Assembly (NCBI RefSeq): GCF_003991405.1
Contig: NZ_RPEN01000154.1
Span: forward strand, 62,001 to 126,000
Origin: Pseudorhodobacter sp. E13
GTDB lineage: Bacteria > Pseudomonadota > Alphaproteobacteria > Rhodobacterales > Rhodobacteraceae
Length of the DNA: 64,000 nt
Direction of reading: 5' to 3'
Position 1 is the first letter of the stretch; each line of letters starts with the position of its first letter. The translations under genes were made by a program, and so were the position numbers. Positions 8,543-18,561 of this stretch are shown here, one piece after another. Below the pieces are notes generated by a model. That model did not search any database. It saw nothing but the letters and a program-made list of their open reading frames with translations, and was not told the origin of the DNA.

Positions 8543-9436
8543 TCAGCCGCCGCTGCTCGGCACCCGTTTGAGGTAGGCTGCGATGGCGGCGCGGTCGCTT
8601 TCGGGCAGGCGTGCCATGTTTTCCACCACATGCGCCATATGGCCGCCTACGGAATCGTATTCCGGGGTGAAGCCGGTGGTCAGATAGGCGATGATATCGT
8701 CCTCGGACCAGTCAAGGGCGGCGGGGGTGATATTGGGGATGCGGCCTTTGCCGGAAGGGTCGGCGGCCCCGGCGAGCCAGTCACCGCGTTTCAGCCCGCC
8801 CAAGGGATTGCGCGGGGTGTGGCATTCACCGCAATGGGCCAGCGCCTCGACCAGATAGCGGCCCCGGGTTTCGGCCTCGGTCAGATCGGCGGTGATGACC
8901 CAATCGGTGTTTTCAAACAGGAATTTCCAGCCCCCCAGCGTGCGGCGGATGTTGAAGGGAAAGCCCACCTCATGCGGTTGGCTTGGGGTGGCATCGGCGG
9001 GCAGGTTGTCCATGAAAGCCTTGAGGTCGGCCACGTCTTGCAGCGCCAGTTTGTTATAGGCGTTATAGGGGAAGGCCGGGAAGTAATGCGTGCCATCCGG
9101 CGAGACGCCGCGCGTGACGGCGCTGGCGAAATCGGCCAGCGACCAGCCGCCGATGCCATGGGTCGGATCGGTGGAGATATTGGGCGCGACGAAGGTGCCG
9201 AAAGGCGAAGCAAAGCGTTGCCCACCCGAGAGCACCAGTTGCTCCGCGTCTTTGGCGCCGTCGGCCATGTGGCAGGAGGCGCAGCCCGCCGCCCAGAACA
9301 CCGCCTCGCCCGCCACGGCATCGCCCCTCAGCCCGGCCGTGGCCGCAGCCTCCAGCGGTTTGGGCATGGTGACGACCCAGAACACGGCACCCCCGAGGGC
9401 GGCAAGAACGGCAGCGGTGGTCAGCAGGCGGCGCAT
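8543..9436 (-). CDS. Dihaem c-type cytochrome
   Basis: 297 residues. An N-terminal membrane anchor or uncleaved signal (residues 3-23) is followed by two class I cytochrome c domains with haem motifs CASCH (52-56) and CGECH (202-206). It resembles the cytochrome subunits that accept electrons from periplasmic alcohol, aldehyde or sugar dehydrogenases, but no dehydrogenase gene is adjacent, so the donor is unknown. It acts in the periplasm, anchored to the inner membrane. The start has AAAAGGAGA upstream. The gene runs leftward as a single unit. Confidence 0.85.
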   Translation of the reverse strand: MRRLLTTAAVLAALGGAVFWVVTMPKPLEAAATAGLRGDAVAGEAVFWAAGCASCHMADGAKDAEQLVLSGGQRFASPFGTFVAPNISTDPTHGIGGWSLADFASAVTRGVSPDGTHYFPAFPYNAYNKLALQDVADLKAFMDNLPADATPSQPHEVGFPFNIRRTLGGWKFLFENTDWVITADLTEAETRGRYLVEALAHCGECHTPRNPLGGLKRGDWLAGAADPSGKGRIPNITPAALDWSEDDIIAYLTTGFTPEYDSVGGHMAHVVENMARLPESDRAAIAAYLKRVPSSGG

Positions 9437-9542
9437 GGCGGGCTCTCCTTTTGGGTCGGGTAAGTTTGCGCGCGTTGGGGCGCGCTTGCAAGCCTGCCAT
9501 AGATGAGTGGGGCGCGCTGTTCCCTGGGGATCAGCGCAGGGG

Positions 9543-9731
9543 TTACAGACGCGGCAGGCGGTGCGCGCGGCCGCCGTTTTCCAATGTCAGCCAGTCGGGC
9601 CAGCCAAAGACATATTCATAGCCGAACAGCAACAGACAGGCGAGGATGACCCCCAGCACCAGCTTGACGCGGGCGGGGGATGGCGGATTGCGGGCCCATT
9701 TCGCCATGCGCAAAAACCAGGTGTAATTCAT
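9543..9731 (-). CDS. Small membrane protein, unknown function
   Basis: 62 residues with one hydrophobic segment (about residues 23-42, KLVLGVILACLLLFGYEYVF) and a basic N-terminus, consistent with a single-pass inner-membrane protein. The ATG at 9731 overlaps the stop of mug by four bases (ATGA) and has AAGGA upstream, so it is translationally coupled to mug and hpt. It resembles short conserved proteins of the group, but no function is known. Confidence 0.65.
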   Translation of the reverse strand: MNYTWFLRMAKWARNPPSPARVKLVLGVILACLLLFGYEYVFGWPDWLTLENGGRAHRLPRL

Positions 9732-10219
9732 GCCGGGGTCCTTATCGCTTGTGCCAGATCGTGCCAGGGCGCGGCGCTGAAAGTGGCGCGGGCCGCCCCG
9801 GAAGGCGAGGGTAGCACCCACAGCGGCAGGTCTGCAAACAGAGGCGATTGCGCGCGCCCTGCCGGATACCGCGCACCGAGCGCGATTCTCGCGGCGGTCA
9901 GGCTGGTGAAGGCAAGCCGTTTGGGCCGCAGGGCGGCGACCAGTTCGGCCAGCCGTGCAGGGGCATAGGCGGTGGCGGGGATATCACGGTCCATACCTGC
10001 GGCGGTTTTGGCAAGATCGGTCAGGCCCAGCCCCAGCGCGGGCAGATGATGATCCTCATCCGGGGTGAAAAGATGCGGGGTCAGCCCGGTTTCATGCAGC
10101 AGCGGCCAAAAGCGGTTGCCCGGCCCGGCATAGTAATGCCCGCGCGCTGCCGATGCGCGGCTTGCTGCTGTGCCGCAAAACACCACTTCCAGCCGTGGTG
10201 CCAGAAGGTCGGGCAGCAT
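9728..10219 (-). CDS. mug: Mismatch-specific DNA glycosylase (Mug/TDG type)
   Basis: 163 residues of the uracil-DNA glycosylase superfamily. GHYYAGPGNRFWPLL near residues 27-41 corresponds to the Mug/TDG catalytic motif with its active-site Asn, and LPSPSGAAR near 136 is the second motif that inserts into DNA. It removes uracil or thymine mispaired with G. It is part of a tight leftward group: the hpt stop overlaps its ATG by one base and its own stop overlaps the next gene. Confidence 0.9.
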   Translation of the reverse strand: MLPDLLAPRLEVVFCGTAASRASAARGHYYAGPGNRFWPLLHETGLTPHLFTPDEDHHLPALGLGLTDLAKTAAGMDRDIPATAYAPARLAELVAALRPKRLAFTSLTAARIALGARYPAGRAQSPLFADLPLWVLPSPSGAARATFSAAPWHDLAQAIRTPA

Positions 10220-10764
10220 CAGCCCTGATCCGTGAAGCGGACCTTGCCGATAAAGGGGAGATTGCGGTTGCGCTGTGCAAAATCAATGCCATAGCCGACG
10301 ACAAATTCATCGGGGATGGTGAAGCCCGTCCATGTGGCCTTGATATCCACCTCGCGCCTTGTGGGTTTATCGAGCAAGGCGCACACCTCCATCCGGGCGG
10401 GGTTGCGCGATTCCAGCAGGTGCAACACATGATGCAGCGTAAAGCCTGTGTCGACGATATCCTCGACCACCAGCACATCGCGGCCCGCAATCTCGCCGCG
10501 CAGATCCTTGAGGATGCGCACCTCGCGGCTGCTTTCCATCTCATTGCCGTAGCTGGAGGCTTCGAGGAAATCCACCTCTACCGGCAGGTCCAATTCACGC
10601 ACCAGATCGGCGATGAACACGAATGACCCGCGCAGCAGCCCCACGACGACCAGCTTGTCGGTGCCGGCGAAATGGCTGCGGATATCGCTTGCCAGTTCCT
10701 CGATTCGGGCCGCGATGGACTTGGCCGAGATCAACTGGTCTATGACATATGGTCTCGTTGGCAT
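10219..10764 (-). CDS. hpt: Hypoxanthine phosphoribosyltransferase
   Basis: Salvages hypoxanthine (and usually guanine) with PRPP to form IMP or GMP. The 181-residue protein carries the PRPP-binding loop [11 protein letters not shown] at residues 97-107 and the early LLRGSF motif. It is first in the leftward hpt-mug-small protein group, joined by a one-base TGATG overlap. Confidence 0.95.
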   Translation of the reverse strand: MPTRPYVIDQLISAKSIAARIEELASDIRSHFAGTDKLVVVGLLRGSFVFIADLVRELDLPVEVDFLEASSYGNEMESSREVRILKDLRGEIAGRDVLVVEDIVDTGFTLHHVLHLLESRNPARMEVCALLDKPTRREVDIKATWTGFTIPDEFVVGYGIDFAQRNRNLPFIGKVRFTDQG

Positions 10765-10843
10765 GCTGGCCCCTTGATTTCCCCGGCCTGTTTATCCAAT
10801 ACCGAAGCCCAAGTCACGCCAAACCCGGGACAAAGATCGCGAT

Positions 10844-11296
10844 ATGCCACGCCATTCAGAAACCAAATTCCTGCCCTATACGGCAGAGCAGATGTTCGGG
10901 CTTGTCGCCGATGTCGAGGCCTATCCGAAATTCCTGCCGTGGAATTCCGCAGCGCGGATCCGGTCGCGCAAAGCCATCGCAGGCGGAGAGGTGATGGAGG
11001 CCGATCTGGTCATCAGCTTCAAGGTATTTCGCGAGCGGTTCGGCAGCCGGGTGACGCTCTGGCCCGAGGCCCGCAAGATCGACACCGAATATCTGGACGG
11101 CCCGTTCAAATACATGCGCTCCACCTGGGGCTTTCGCGATGCGCCGGGGGGCTGCGAGGTGGATTTTATGGTGGATTTCGAATTCAAGAACGCCATCTTA
11201 CAAGGCATCATCGGGGTCGTGTTCAATGAGGCGATGCTGCGCGTGGTGCGGGCCTTTGAACGCCGCGCGGCAGAGCTTTATGGCAGGCGGCCATGA
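10844..11296 (+). CDS. COQ10/RatA-like START-domain protein
   Basis: 150 residues of the polyketide cyclase/START family that includes yeast Coq10 (ubiquinone-binding) and E. coli RatA. The pattern TAEQMFGLVADVEAYPKFLPW near the N-terminus and the MLRVVRAFERRAAELY C-terminal helix are diagnostic. In alphaproteobacteria it most likely aids ubiquinone function; the RatA toxin name is often transferred without evidence. The gene is alone and divergent from hpt. Confidence 0.85.
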   Translation: MPRHSETKFLPYTAEQMFGLVADVEAYPKFLPWNSAARIRSRKAIAGGEVMEADLVISFKVFRERFGSRVTLWPEARKIDTEYLDGPFKYMRSTWGFRDAPGGCEVDFMVDFEFKNAILQGIIGVVFNEAMLRVVRAFERRAAELYGRRP

Positions 11297-11298
11297 CA

Positions 11299-11318
11299 AA
11301 GGGGGCCGAAGCCCCCTT
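11299..11318. terminator. Hairpin terminator between convergent genes
   Basis: AAGGGGGC (11299-11306) and GCCCCCTT (11311-11318) pair around a CGAA tetraloop immediately after the COQ10-like stop codon and before the converging amtB end. The U tract is short. Confidence 0.65.
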
Positions 11319-11341
11319 CCACTTTTCGGTGCGGTCAGCGC

Positions 11342-12520
11342 TTAGCTGTTGATGTCATAGGCGCGTTCGCCATGCGACGAGATGTCGAGCCCGTTATGTT
11401 CTGCCTCGGTATCCACCCGCATCGGCGTGACCATGCCCACCAGTTTGGCGATGGCATAGGTAGTGACCAACGTCCAGACGCCGACAATCGCCAAGCCGCC
11501 AAGCTGTGCCACCCAAGCGCCCGCGCCGAACACCGCGATCATGATGGTGCCGAAGATGCCGCCAATGCCATGCACGGCGAACACGTCCAGCGTGTCGTCG
11601 ATGGCCAGCCGGTGCTTGATCAACAGCACCGCCTCTTGGCACAGCACACCTGCGATCAGGCCAATGGCCAGCGCCTCGACCGGGCCGACGAAACCGGACG
11701 CCGGGGTGATGGAGGCCAGACCCGCAATCGTGCCGGTAACCAGACCGACAAGCGAGGATTTGCCGAATTTCACCCGCTCCCACGCGGCCCAGGACAGCGA
11801 GGCGGCGGCGGCGGAAATATGGGTGACGGTGATCGCCATCGCGGCCCCACCATCGGCGGCCAGTTGCGAGCCACCGTTAAAGCCGAACCACCCGACCCAC
11901 AGCATCCCGGCCCCGATCATCACCATGCCGGGGTTATGCGGCGGGGTGGTCTTGTGGCGGCGCGGGCCGATCATGATGGCAAGGATCAAGGCCGCAAGCC
12001 CCGCCGTTTCATGCACCACGATGCCGCCGGCAAAATCCTTGACGCCGACCGCGCCGAAAATCCCGCCATCGGCCATCATGCCGCCGCCCCAGATCCAATG
12101 GGCCACGGGGGCATAGCAGATCAGCATCCACAGCGCCGAAAACCCGATGACAAAGCCAAAGCCGACGCGTTCCACATAGGCGCCCACGATCAGCGCGGGG
12201 GTGATGATCGCAAAGGTCATCTGAAAGGCGAAAAACGCAATCTCGGGCAGGGTGCCGGACAGGCTGTCGGTGGTGACGCCGTTCAGGAACATTTTTCCAA
12301 GGCCCCCCCACAACGGGGCGTCACTGCCAAAAGCGATGGAATAGCCAAGCGCCAGCCATAGCACGCTCATCAAGGCGGCGATGGCAGCGCAATGCATGAA
12401 TACGCTAAGCACGTTGCGCGCGCGCACAAGCCCGCCGTAAAACAAGGCAAGCCCCGGTAGGGTCATGAAAAGGACAAGGGCCGTGGCGGTCATTATCCAG
12501 GCGGTATCTGCGGCGTTCAT
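11342..12520 (-). CDS. amtB: Ammonium transporter
   Basis: 392 residues with about eleven membrane helices. The paired pore histidines are recognisable in IVVHETAGLAALI and FAVHGIGGIFG, and the N-terminal TLPGLALFYGGLVR signature is intact. It carries ammonium across the inner membrane. No glnK is found beside it, unlike the common glnK-amtB pair, so its PII partner must be elsewhere. The ATG at 12520 has AGGAG upstream. The 167-base upstream gap has no clear sigma54 promoter, in line with the sigma70-type nitrogen control known for Rhodobacter capsulatus. Confidence 0.95.
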   Translation of the reverse strand: MNAADTAWIMTATALVLFMTLPGLALFYGGLVRARNVLSVFMHCAAIAALMSVLWLALGYSIAFGSDAPLWGGLGKMFLNGVTTDSLSGTLPEIAFFAFQMTFAIITPALIVGAYVERVGFGFVIGFSALWMLICYAPVAHWIWGGGMMADGGIFGAVGVKDFAGGIVVHETAGLAALILAIMIGPRRHKTTPPHNPGMVMIGAGMLWVGWFGFNGGSQLAADGGAAMAITVTHISAAAASLSWAAWERVKFGKSSLVGLVTGTIAGLASITPASGFVGPVEALAIGLIAGVLCQEAVLLIKHRLAIDDTLDVFAVHGIGGIFGTIMIAVFGAGAWVAQLGGLAIVGVWTLVTTYAIAKLVGMVTPMRVDTEAEHNGLDISSHGERAYDINS

Positions 12521-12687
12521 GGGCGCTCCTGCTGGTATTTTGCAATTCCGCGCAAAAAAGCGGCAGCGGGGCGCAAACAAAAGCGGCAACTGCGGATTGG
12601 TTGCTTAATCCGGGGGCGTTTATTGAATTGCCTTAAATAAGGGCGGAAATATCGCGCAAAGCCTGATCTTTGGGCAATCCGTGAAGT

Positions 12688-13155
12688 CTAGCGCAGCGCC
12701 TGCGCCAGCAGGGCAAGCGCATGGTCGGTGGCCGCCTGGCGCACCTTGGCCCGACCCAGTGCCCCGAATTCCACGGTTTCGGCGCGGGTCGGCTGGCCCT
12801 TTTGCGCCAGACCAAAGCAGACGCGGCCTTCGGGCTTGAACTCGGACCCGCCGGGGCCTGCGATCCCGGTGATGGACACCGCCAGCCGCACGCCGCTTTC
12901 GCGCAAGGCCCCTGCGGCCATTTCCACCGCGACGGCCTCGGACACCGCGCCATCGGTGGCCAAAGTATCGCGCGAGACGCCGAGGCTCGCGATTTTGGCG
13001 GCGTTGGAATAGGTGACAAAGCCGCGATCAAACACATCGGATGCGCCCGCAACATCGGTCAGGGCAGCGGCGACCATGCCCCCGGTGCAGCTTTCTGCGG
13101 TGGCGATGGTGATGCCCTTGGCGCGGGCAGCGTCCAGTATCTGCGCCGGAGTCAT
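12688..13155 (-). CDS. pncC: CinA-family nicotinamide-nucleotide amidohydrolase
   Basis: 155 residues matching the C-terminal CinA domain only (PncC/YgaD type). It hydrolyses nicotinamide mononucleotide to nicotinate mononucleotide for NAD recycling. The TAESCTGGMVAAALTDVAGAS segment carries the catalytic serine, and SITGIAGPGG is the second conserved block. It is the last gene of the leftward ispDF-pgpA-pncC unit, nine bases after pgpA. Confidence 0.9.
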   Translation of the reverse strand: MTPAQILDAARAKGITIATAESCTGGMVAAALTDVAGASDVFDRGFVTYSNAAKIASLGVSRDTLATDGAVSEAVAVEMAAGALRESGVRLAVSITGIAGPGGSEFKPEGRVCFGLAQKGQPTRAETVEFGALGRAKVRQAATDHALALLAQALR

Positions 13156-13164
13156 CTTGGCCCC

Positions 13165-13662
13165 CTACATGATCACAAGATGGGCGAGGGCAGCGAAAAC
13201 CATGGTGCCAACCCCAGCAAAAAGACCGGCCCAAAGGTCATCAATCATCACCCCATCGGCATCGCCGCGCGCATCGGCCCGGCCCACAAGCCAAGGCTTC
13301 CACACATCAAACAGCCGGAACAACAGAAAGGCCGCAACCCAGCCCGGATAGGGGAAGTTGTTGCTTTCCAAGCCGATATACCAAAAGCCGAAAGACGGGA
13401 ACAGCAGCGCGATCCATTGGCCTGCCACTTCGTCGATCACGATTTCAGACGGGTCTTGCCCCGGTTTTCCGGCCAGTTCGCGGCGGCAGGCCCAAAATCC
13501 AATCGCGGTGATCGCCACCGTGGCCACAGCCAAAAGCGGGAAATGCCCGATGCGATGCAGGATCAACCCCACGCCCACCGCCGCCGCCGAGCCCCAGGTG
13601 CCCGGCGCAGGGCGCAGCAGGCCCGCGCCGAAAAAGATGGAAAGGATGCGGCTTGCGGTCAT
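13165..13662 (-). CDS. pgpA: Phosphatidylglycerophosphatase A
   Basis: 165 residues, a membrane phosphatase that converts phosphatidylglycerophosphate to phosphatidylglycerol. [16 protein letters not shown] near the N-terminus and [10 protein letters not shown] in the middle are family motifs, and there are three to four hydrophobic helices. Its ATG overlaps the ispDF stop by four bases. Confidence 0.92.
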   Translation of the reverse strand: MTASRILSIFFGAGLLRPAPGTWGSAAAVGVGLILHRIGHFPLLAVATVAITAIGFWACRRELAGKPGQDPSEIVIDEVAGQWIALLFPSFGFWYIGLESNNFPYPGWVAAFLLFRLFDVWKPWLVGRADARGDADGVMIDDLWAGLFAGVGTMVFAALAHLVIM

Positions 13663-14810
13663 GTTTTCACCAAGGTTGCGGTGGCCAGGGCGGCGATGCC
13701 TTCTTCGCGGCCCGTAAAGCCCAATTTTTCACTTGTCGTGGCTTTAACCGATACGCGCCCCATGTCCACCCCCATGATCTGCGCCAAAGCGGCGCGCATG
13801 GCGGGCGCATGTGGCCCAATTTTTGGGCGTTCGCAGATCAGCGTCACATCGGCATTGCCCAGCGTGAAGCCCTGCGCGCGGGCCTGTTCCATCGCGTGGG
13901 CCAGAAAGATATGGCTTTCGGCCCCTTTCCATTGCGGGTCCGAGGGGGGGAAATGCTGGCCGATATCGCCCAGAGCCAAAGCACCATACAGCGCATCTGT
14001 CAGCGCATGCATCCCCACATCCGCATCAGAATGGCCCAGAAGCCCTTGGGAATGGGGGATTTTTACACCACACAGCCAGACATGATCCCCCGCGCAAAAG
14101 GCATGCACGTCAAAGCCGTTGCCCAGTCTGATATCCATCGCTTTGTCCCTTTGTGCCCGCATGGTCAGTATTTGCGCCGCCTGATCGAAATCCTGCGGCA
14201 AGGTAATCTTGATATTATCCGCCTCACCCGCGACGATTGCCACCTCTATCCCGGCGGCGCGCGCCACTTCGACATCATCGGCGGCATGGCCCGGATGGGC
14301 GCGATGGGCGGCAAGGATCGGGGCAAAGTGAAAGGCTTGCGGGGTCTGCGCGCGGTAAAGCCCCGCGCGGTCCTGCACGCCGGAAACGCGGCCCCGCTCG
14401 CCACGCCACAGCGCATCCGTGACCATCAAGGCGGGTGCCGCGGCGGCGCTTTGGTCAAGCGCTGCATGCAACTGATCCAGCAGCGCAGGCGTCACCAACG
14501 GGCGCGCGCCATCATGGATAAAAACGCGTGAAATTTGCATGGATTCAAGATGTTCCAGCGCGTTCTTCACAGATTCTGCCCGCGTCGCGCCACCTTCGAC
14601 CAAAATCACATCCGGCCCCAGTTGCACGGCATCGGCGCGATCATCGGGGTGGATGGTGACGACCAGCGTGGAAAACCGCGCGCTGGCACGGAACACGTCC
14701 AGCGTGTGCTGCAACACCGGTTTGCCCGCAAGGGCCTGCCATTGCTTTGGCCTGTCGCCCCCGGCTCGGCTGCCCCGGCCTGCGGCGGTGATGATGGCGG
14801 CGTTGGTCAT
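13659..14810 (-). CDS. ispDF: Bifunctional IspDF of the MEP isoprenoid pathway
   Basis: 383 residues. The N-terminal half is 2-C-methyl-D-erythritol 4-phosphate cytidylyltransferase ([20 protein letters not shown] nucleotide-binding motif); the C-terminal half is 2,4-cyclodiphosphate synthase (GFDVHAF metal site, [10 protein letters not shown], and the [13 protein letters not shown] motif). The fusion is typical of alphaproteobacteria and lets two non-consecutive steps share one protein. The ATG at 14810 matches the family N-terminus; an in-frame GTG lies ten codons upstream. Confidence 0.96.
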   Translation of the reverse strand: MTNAAIITAAGRGSRAGGDRPKQWQALAGKPVLQHTLDVFRASARFSTLVVTIHPDDRADAVQLGPDVILVEGGATRAESVKNALEHLESMQISRVFIHDGARPLVTPALLDQLHAALDQSAAAAPALMVTDALWRGERGRVSGVQDRAGLYRAQTPQAFHFAPILAAHRAHPGHAADDVEVARAAGIEVAIVAGEADNIKITLPQDFDQAAQILTMRAQRDKAMDIRLGNGFDVHAFCAGDHVWLCGVKIPHSQGLLGHSDADVGMHALTDALYGALALGDIGQHFPPSDPQWKGAESHIFLAHAMEQARAQGFTLGNADVTLICERPKIGPHAPAMRAALAQIMGVDMGRVSVKATTSEKLGFTGREEGIAALATATLVKT

Positions 14811-14895
14811 GCGGCGATCCCGGCGGTTTCTTTGCGTCACAGCGTTCTAGGCCAGATGCCGCAGCAGAGCAATTGCGCTGCCCCAAAAGACGTGC

Positions 14896-14910
14896 GCCTA
14901 AAAATTAGGC
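14896..14910. promoter_or_regulatory. Inverted repeat upstream of dusB-ntrBC
   Basis: GCCTAAAAATTAGGC is a perfect dyad of six-base arms around AAA, placed about 100 bases ahead of the dusB start in the gap between ispDF and the nitrogen-regulation operon. It looks like an operator for a dimeric regulator; which protein binds it is not readable from the sequence. Confidence 0.45.
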
Positions 14911-15009
14911 ACTTTCTGTTTTTCGATGATTTTTGCGGCGGAAAGGTTTGTCTTTCCCACTTGGCCTCGCTAGGTGGAAAGAGGATTGGCATGGATTGGA
15001 CAGGATTTC

Positions 15010-15984
15010 GTGAAGCTTGGCAGCTTGACCATCGACCCCCCGGTATTGCTCGCGCCTTTGGCGGGGATCACAGACTTGCCGTTTCGCCGCCTTGTGGCGG
15101 GGTTCGGGGCAGGGCTTGTGGTATCGGAGATGGTGGCCAGCCAAGAGGTCGTGCAAGCCCGTCCCTTGGCCCGGGCGCGTGCCGAACTGGGGTTTGACCA
15201 GCAGGCCACCTCGGTGCAGCTTGCCGGGCGCGAGGCTTACTGGATGGCCGAAGCCGCGCGCTATGTCGAGGCGCAAGGCGCGCAAATCATTGATATCAAT
15301 ATGGGATGCCCTGCCAAAAAGGTCACGACGGGCTATTCCGGTTCGGCCTTGATGAAAGACCCTGACCACGCGCTCAGCCTGATTGAGGCGGTGGTTGCGG
15401 CGGTCAAGGTGCCGGTGACGTTGAAAACCCGGCTGGGCTGGGATGATGCGCTGCTGAACGCGCCCGAGATTGCACGGCGGGCCGAAGCGGCAGGTGTCCA
15501 GATGATCACCATTCACGGCCGCACCCGCTGCCAGTTTTACAAAGGGGCTGCTGATTGGGCCGCCATTCGCGCGGTGAAAGAGGCGGTGCGCATCCCCGTG
15601 ATCGCCAATGGCGATATTATTGACGCCGAGGCGGCAGCGGCGGCGCTGGCGGCCTCGGGTGCAGATGGGGTGATGGTGGGGCGCGGCGCGCAGGGGCGGC
15701 CTTGGGTGCTGGCCTCTATCGCGGCGGGGTTGTTTGGACGGCCCGCCCCGGTGATCCCGCAAGGCGATGATCTGGGTGCCATGGTGATTGGCCATTATGA
15801 GGCAATGCTGGCGTTTTACGGGCCGGAGCTTGGCCTGCGCACGGCGCGCAAACATCTGGGCTGGTATCTGGAAACCGCCGGGCTGGAGGCTGCGCGCGGC
15901 TTGATCCTGACGCTGACAGACCCCGCGCGCGTGATTGCCGAACTGCGCGCCGCTTTTGCCGATGCCCAAAAGGTGGCGGCATGA
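15010..15984 (+). CDS. dusB: tRNA-dihydrouridine synthase (NifR3)
   Basis: A flavoenzyme of 324 residues that reduces uridines in the tRNA D-loop. A TIM barrel is indicated by [15 protein letters not shown] at the N-terminus, [11 protein letters not shown] carrying the catalytic cysteine, and [13 protein letters not shown] near the FMN phosphate site. GTG at 15010 is preferred because it places KLGSLTI at the N-terminus as in relatives and has AGGA upstream, though with a short spacing; GTG at 14974 is an alternative. Its stop overlaps ntrB by four bases, the classic nifR3-ntrB-ntrC arrangement. Confidence 0.93.
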   Translation: MKLGSLTIDPPVLLAPLAGITDLPFRRLVAGFGAGLVVSEMVASQEVVQARPLARARAELGFDQQATSVQLAGREAYWMAEAARYVEAQGAQIIDINMGCPAKKVTTGYSGSALMKDPDHALSLIEAVVAAVKVPVTLKTRLGWDDALLNAPEIARRAEAAGVQMITIHGRTRCQFYKGAADWAAIRAVKEAVRIPVIANGDIIDAEAAAAALAASGADGVMVGRGAQGRPWVLASIAAGLFGRPAPVIPQGDDLGAMVIGHYEAMLAFYGPELGLRTARKHLGWYLETAGLEAARGLILTLTDPARVIAELRAAFADAQKVAA

Positions 15985-17078
15985 CGGAACGCACGCCATT
16001 GCCGACACCGGGGGCGTTCTGGGCCTCGCTTCCCGTTCCGGCGCTGCTGGTAGAGGTGGGCGGCACCGTGGTCGAGGTGAACCCCGCAGCCGAAACCTTC
16101 CTGAACCTGTCCACCCGCAGCCTGAAGGGCCAATCGCTGTTTGAACGCGTGCATATCGACGCCCCGATGGAAGAGGCGATGGCGCGGGTGCAGGTGAACC
16201 AATCGCCCTTGGTCATCAATGACGTGGAAATCACCACGGGAGAGCGCGCGCCCGTGCATTGCCGCCTGCAAATCGCCCCGATGCAGGACCACCGCGATTT
16301 GCTGATGCTGCTGATCACCCCGCGAGAGATTGCCGACCGTCTGGGCCGTCAGGCAGCAGTGAAAACGGCGGCGAAATCAGCCATCGGCATGGCAGAAATG
16401 CTGGCGCATGAAATCAAGAACCCGCTGGCAGGTATTTCGGGGGCGGCACAGCTTTTGGCGATGAACCTGTCGCCCGAGGATCGCGAGCTTTCGGATCTGA
16501 TCGTCGAGGAAACCCGCCGCATCGTGAAACTGCTGGAGCAGGTCGAGCAATTCGGCAATCTGCGCCCGCCAGATCGGCGCGTGGTCAATATTCATGACGC
16601 GCTGGACCGGGCGCGGCGGTCGGCCATTGTGGGCTTTGCCCGCGATATGACCATTGTCGAAGATTACGACCCCTCGCTGCCGGCCACTTTTGCCGACCCG
16701 GACCAGTTGATGCAGGTGTTTTTGAACCTGATCAAGAACGCGGCAGAGGCCTCTGGCCCCGATGGCGGCGTGATCCGGCTGCGCACGTTCTATGATCTGT
16801 CGCTGCGGCTGCGGCATAAGGATGGCTCTGGCAGCCCCTTGGCCTTGCAGGTTGAAATTATCGACGATGGCCCCGGCCTGCCGCCGGAAATCGCGGCCAA
16901 TGTGTTCGAACCCTTTGTTTCGGGCCGCGAAAACGGCACCGGCTTGGGCCTTGCGCTGGTGTCCAAGATTATCTCGGACCATGACGGCTGGATTTCGGTC
17001 GATTCCGCGCCGGGCAAAACGGTGTTCCGGGTGTCTTTGCCCATGGCCCCCAAGCATTCACGACTGACAGGAGAATAA
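15981..17078 (+). CDS. ntrB: Nitrogen-regulation sensor kinase NtrB
   Basis: 365 residues: a PAS-like sensory region (about 10-110), a dimerisation/phosphoacceptor helix with His143 in [11 protein letters not shown], and a HATPase domain with [20 protein letters not shown] and GTGLGLALV boxes. It has no membrane segments, so it is a soluble kinase controlled by PII. It phosphorylates NtrC. It is translationally coupled to dusB and lies three bases ahead of ntrC. Confidence 0.96.
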   Translation: MTERTPLPTPGAFWASLPVPALLVEVGGTVVEVNPAAETFLNLSTRSLKGQSLFERVHIDAPMEEAMARVQVNQSPLVINDVEITTGERAPVHCRLQIAPMQDHRDLLMLLITPREIADRLGRQAAVKTAAKSAIGMAEMLAHEIKNPLAGISGAAQLLAMNLSPEDRELSDLIVEETRRIVKLLEQVEQFGNLRPPDRRVVNIHDALDRARRSAIVGFARDMTIVEDYDPSLPATFADPDQLMQVFLNLIKNAAEASGPDGGVIRLRTFYDLSLRLRHKDGSGSPLALQVEIIDDGPGLPPEIAANVFEPFVSGRENGTGLGLALVSKIISDHDGWISVDSAPGKTVFRVSLPMAPKHSRLTGE

Positions 17079-17081
17079 ACC

Positions 17082-18449
17082 ATGGACGGCACGGTTCTAG
17101 TCGCTGACGATGATCGCACGATCCGCACCGTTTTGACGCAGGCGCTGACGCGGGCGGGGTGCAAGGTGCATGCCACCTCCAGCCTGACCACGCTGATGCG
17201 CTGGGTCGAGGAAGGCAAAGGCGATCTGGTAATTTCGGATGTGATGATGCCCGACGGCAATGGGCTGGAGGCGCTGCCGCAAATCTCCAAGCTGCGCCCC
17301 GGTCTGCCGGTGATCGTGATTTCGGCGCAAAACACCATCATGACCGCGATTCAGGCCGCCGAGGCCGAGGCCTATGATTACCTGCCAAAGCCGTTCGATC
17401 TGCCCGACCTGATGAAACGCTCGGCCCGGGCGCTGGATATCAAGCGCCGTGCGCCGCAACGCCCGGCCAATGCCCCCCGCGATATGGGAGAGGATTTGCC
17501 GCTGGTCGGGCGCACGGCGGTCATGCAGGCGCTTTACCGTTTGGTCGCGCGGGTGATGAACACCGATCTGGCCGTGCTGATCACCGGCGAATCCGGCACC
17601 GGGAAATCGCTGATTGCCCGCGCCATACATGATTTCTCTGACCGTCGCAGCCAGCCATTCATCGTGGTGCAAGCGGCGGATCTGGGTGGGGTGGACGGGC
17701 CTGCCAATCTTTTGGCGCGGGCCAAGGGCGGCAGCCTGATTTTTGATGAGATTGCCGATTACGATGATGATGCGCAGGCGCGGATTGTGCGGATGCTGGA
17801 TATGTTCGGCGATAATGCCCCGCGTGTCATGGCCACCTCGCAAAGCGATCTGACCGCCCGGATGGAGGCAGGCACCTTCCGGCAGGATTTGTATTACCGC
17901 TTGGGTGGCGTGAATATTCAGGTGCCCGCGCTGCGCGAACGGGTCGAAGACATCGAACTGCTGGCCGCGCATTTTCTGGCCCGTGGCGCGCGCGAACTGG
18001 GAACCGAGCGCAAGCTGTCTGCCGATGCGCGCGACCTTGTGCGCAATTACAGCTGGCCCGGCAATGTGCGCCAGTTGGAAAACGCCGTGCGCCGCCTGAT
18101 GGTCACCTCGCCCGAGCCCGAGATCGCCCGGTCTGAAATTGAAGGCATGTTGAGCAATCAGCCCGCGATGGAACCCCTGCGCGGCGGGGGCGAGGGCGAA
18201 AAGCTGTCCGCCTCGGTTGCGCGGCATTTGCGCCGCTATTTCGATCTGCACGGCGGATCTTTGCCACCTCCCGGCGTTTATGCCCGGATTTTGCGTGAAT
18301 TTGAGGCCCCGCTGATCGAAATTGCCTTGGATGCAACGGCTGGAAATCAGGCTAAATGTGCCGATTTGCTGGGCATCAACCGCAATACCTTGCGCAAGAA
18401 GATCACCGATCTGGAAATTCGCGTGACACGACGGCGTAAGTTGATGTAA
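17082..18449 (+). CDS. ntrC: Nitrogen response regulator NtrC lacking the GAFTGA loop
   Basis: 455 residues: receiver domain with Asp53 as phosphoacceptor ([10 protein letters not shown]), AAA+ domain with Walker A GESGTGKS (169-176) and Walker B SLIFDEIA (218-225), and a Fis-type C-terminal helix-turn-helix ([20 protein letters not shown]). The stretch between Walker A and B is shortened ([20 protein letters not shown]) and has no GAFTGA, the loop that contacts sigma54. Rhodobacter capsulatus NtrC has the same defect and works with sigma70, so this protein is expected to do likewise. Confidence 0.96.
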   Translation: MDGTVLVADDDRTIRTVLTQALTRAGCKVHATSSLTTLMRWVEEGKGDLVISDVMMPDGNGLEALPQISKLRPGLPVIVISAQNTIMTAIQAAEAEAYDYLPKPFDLPDLMKRSARALDIKRRAPQRPANAPRDMGEDLPLVGRTAVMQALYRLVARVMNTDLAVLITGESGTGKSLIARAIHDFSDRRSQPFIVVQAADLGGVDGPANLLARAKGGSLIFDEIADYDDDAQARIVRMLDMFGDNAPRVMATSQSDLTARMEAGTFRQDLYYRLGGVNIQVPALRERVEDIELLAAHFLARGARELGTERKLSADARDLVRNYSWPGNVRQLENAVRRLMVTSPEPEIARSEIEGMLSNQPAMEPLRGGGEGEKLSASVARHLRRYFDLHGGSLPPPGVYARILREFEAPLIEIALDATAGNQAKCADLLGINRNTLRKKITDLEIRVTRRRKLM

Positions 18450-18561
18450 AACTGCCACAGCAGCGTGGCATTCTGGAACCTTCCAGCCGATGCCGTGCAG
18501 ATATGGGCCGTGGATATGCGCGGCCTGCAACCTGTGGGGGTTTAGCGATTTGTCGGCTGTG

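Noticed and set aside
12521-12687. Possible sigma54 promoter for amtB
   Set aside because: No GG-N10-GC element with the conserved -24/-12 spacing could be found, and Rhodobacter nitrogen control does not need it.
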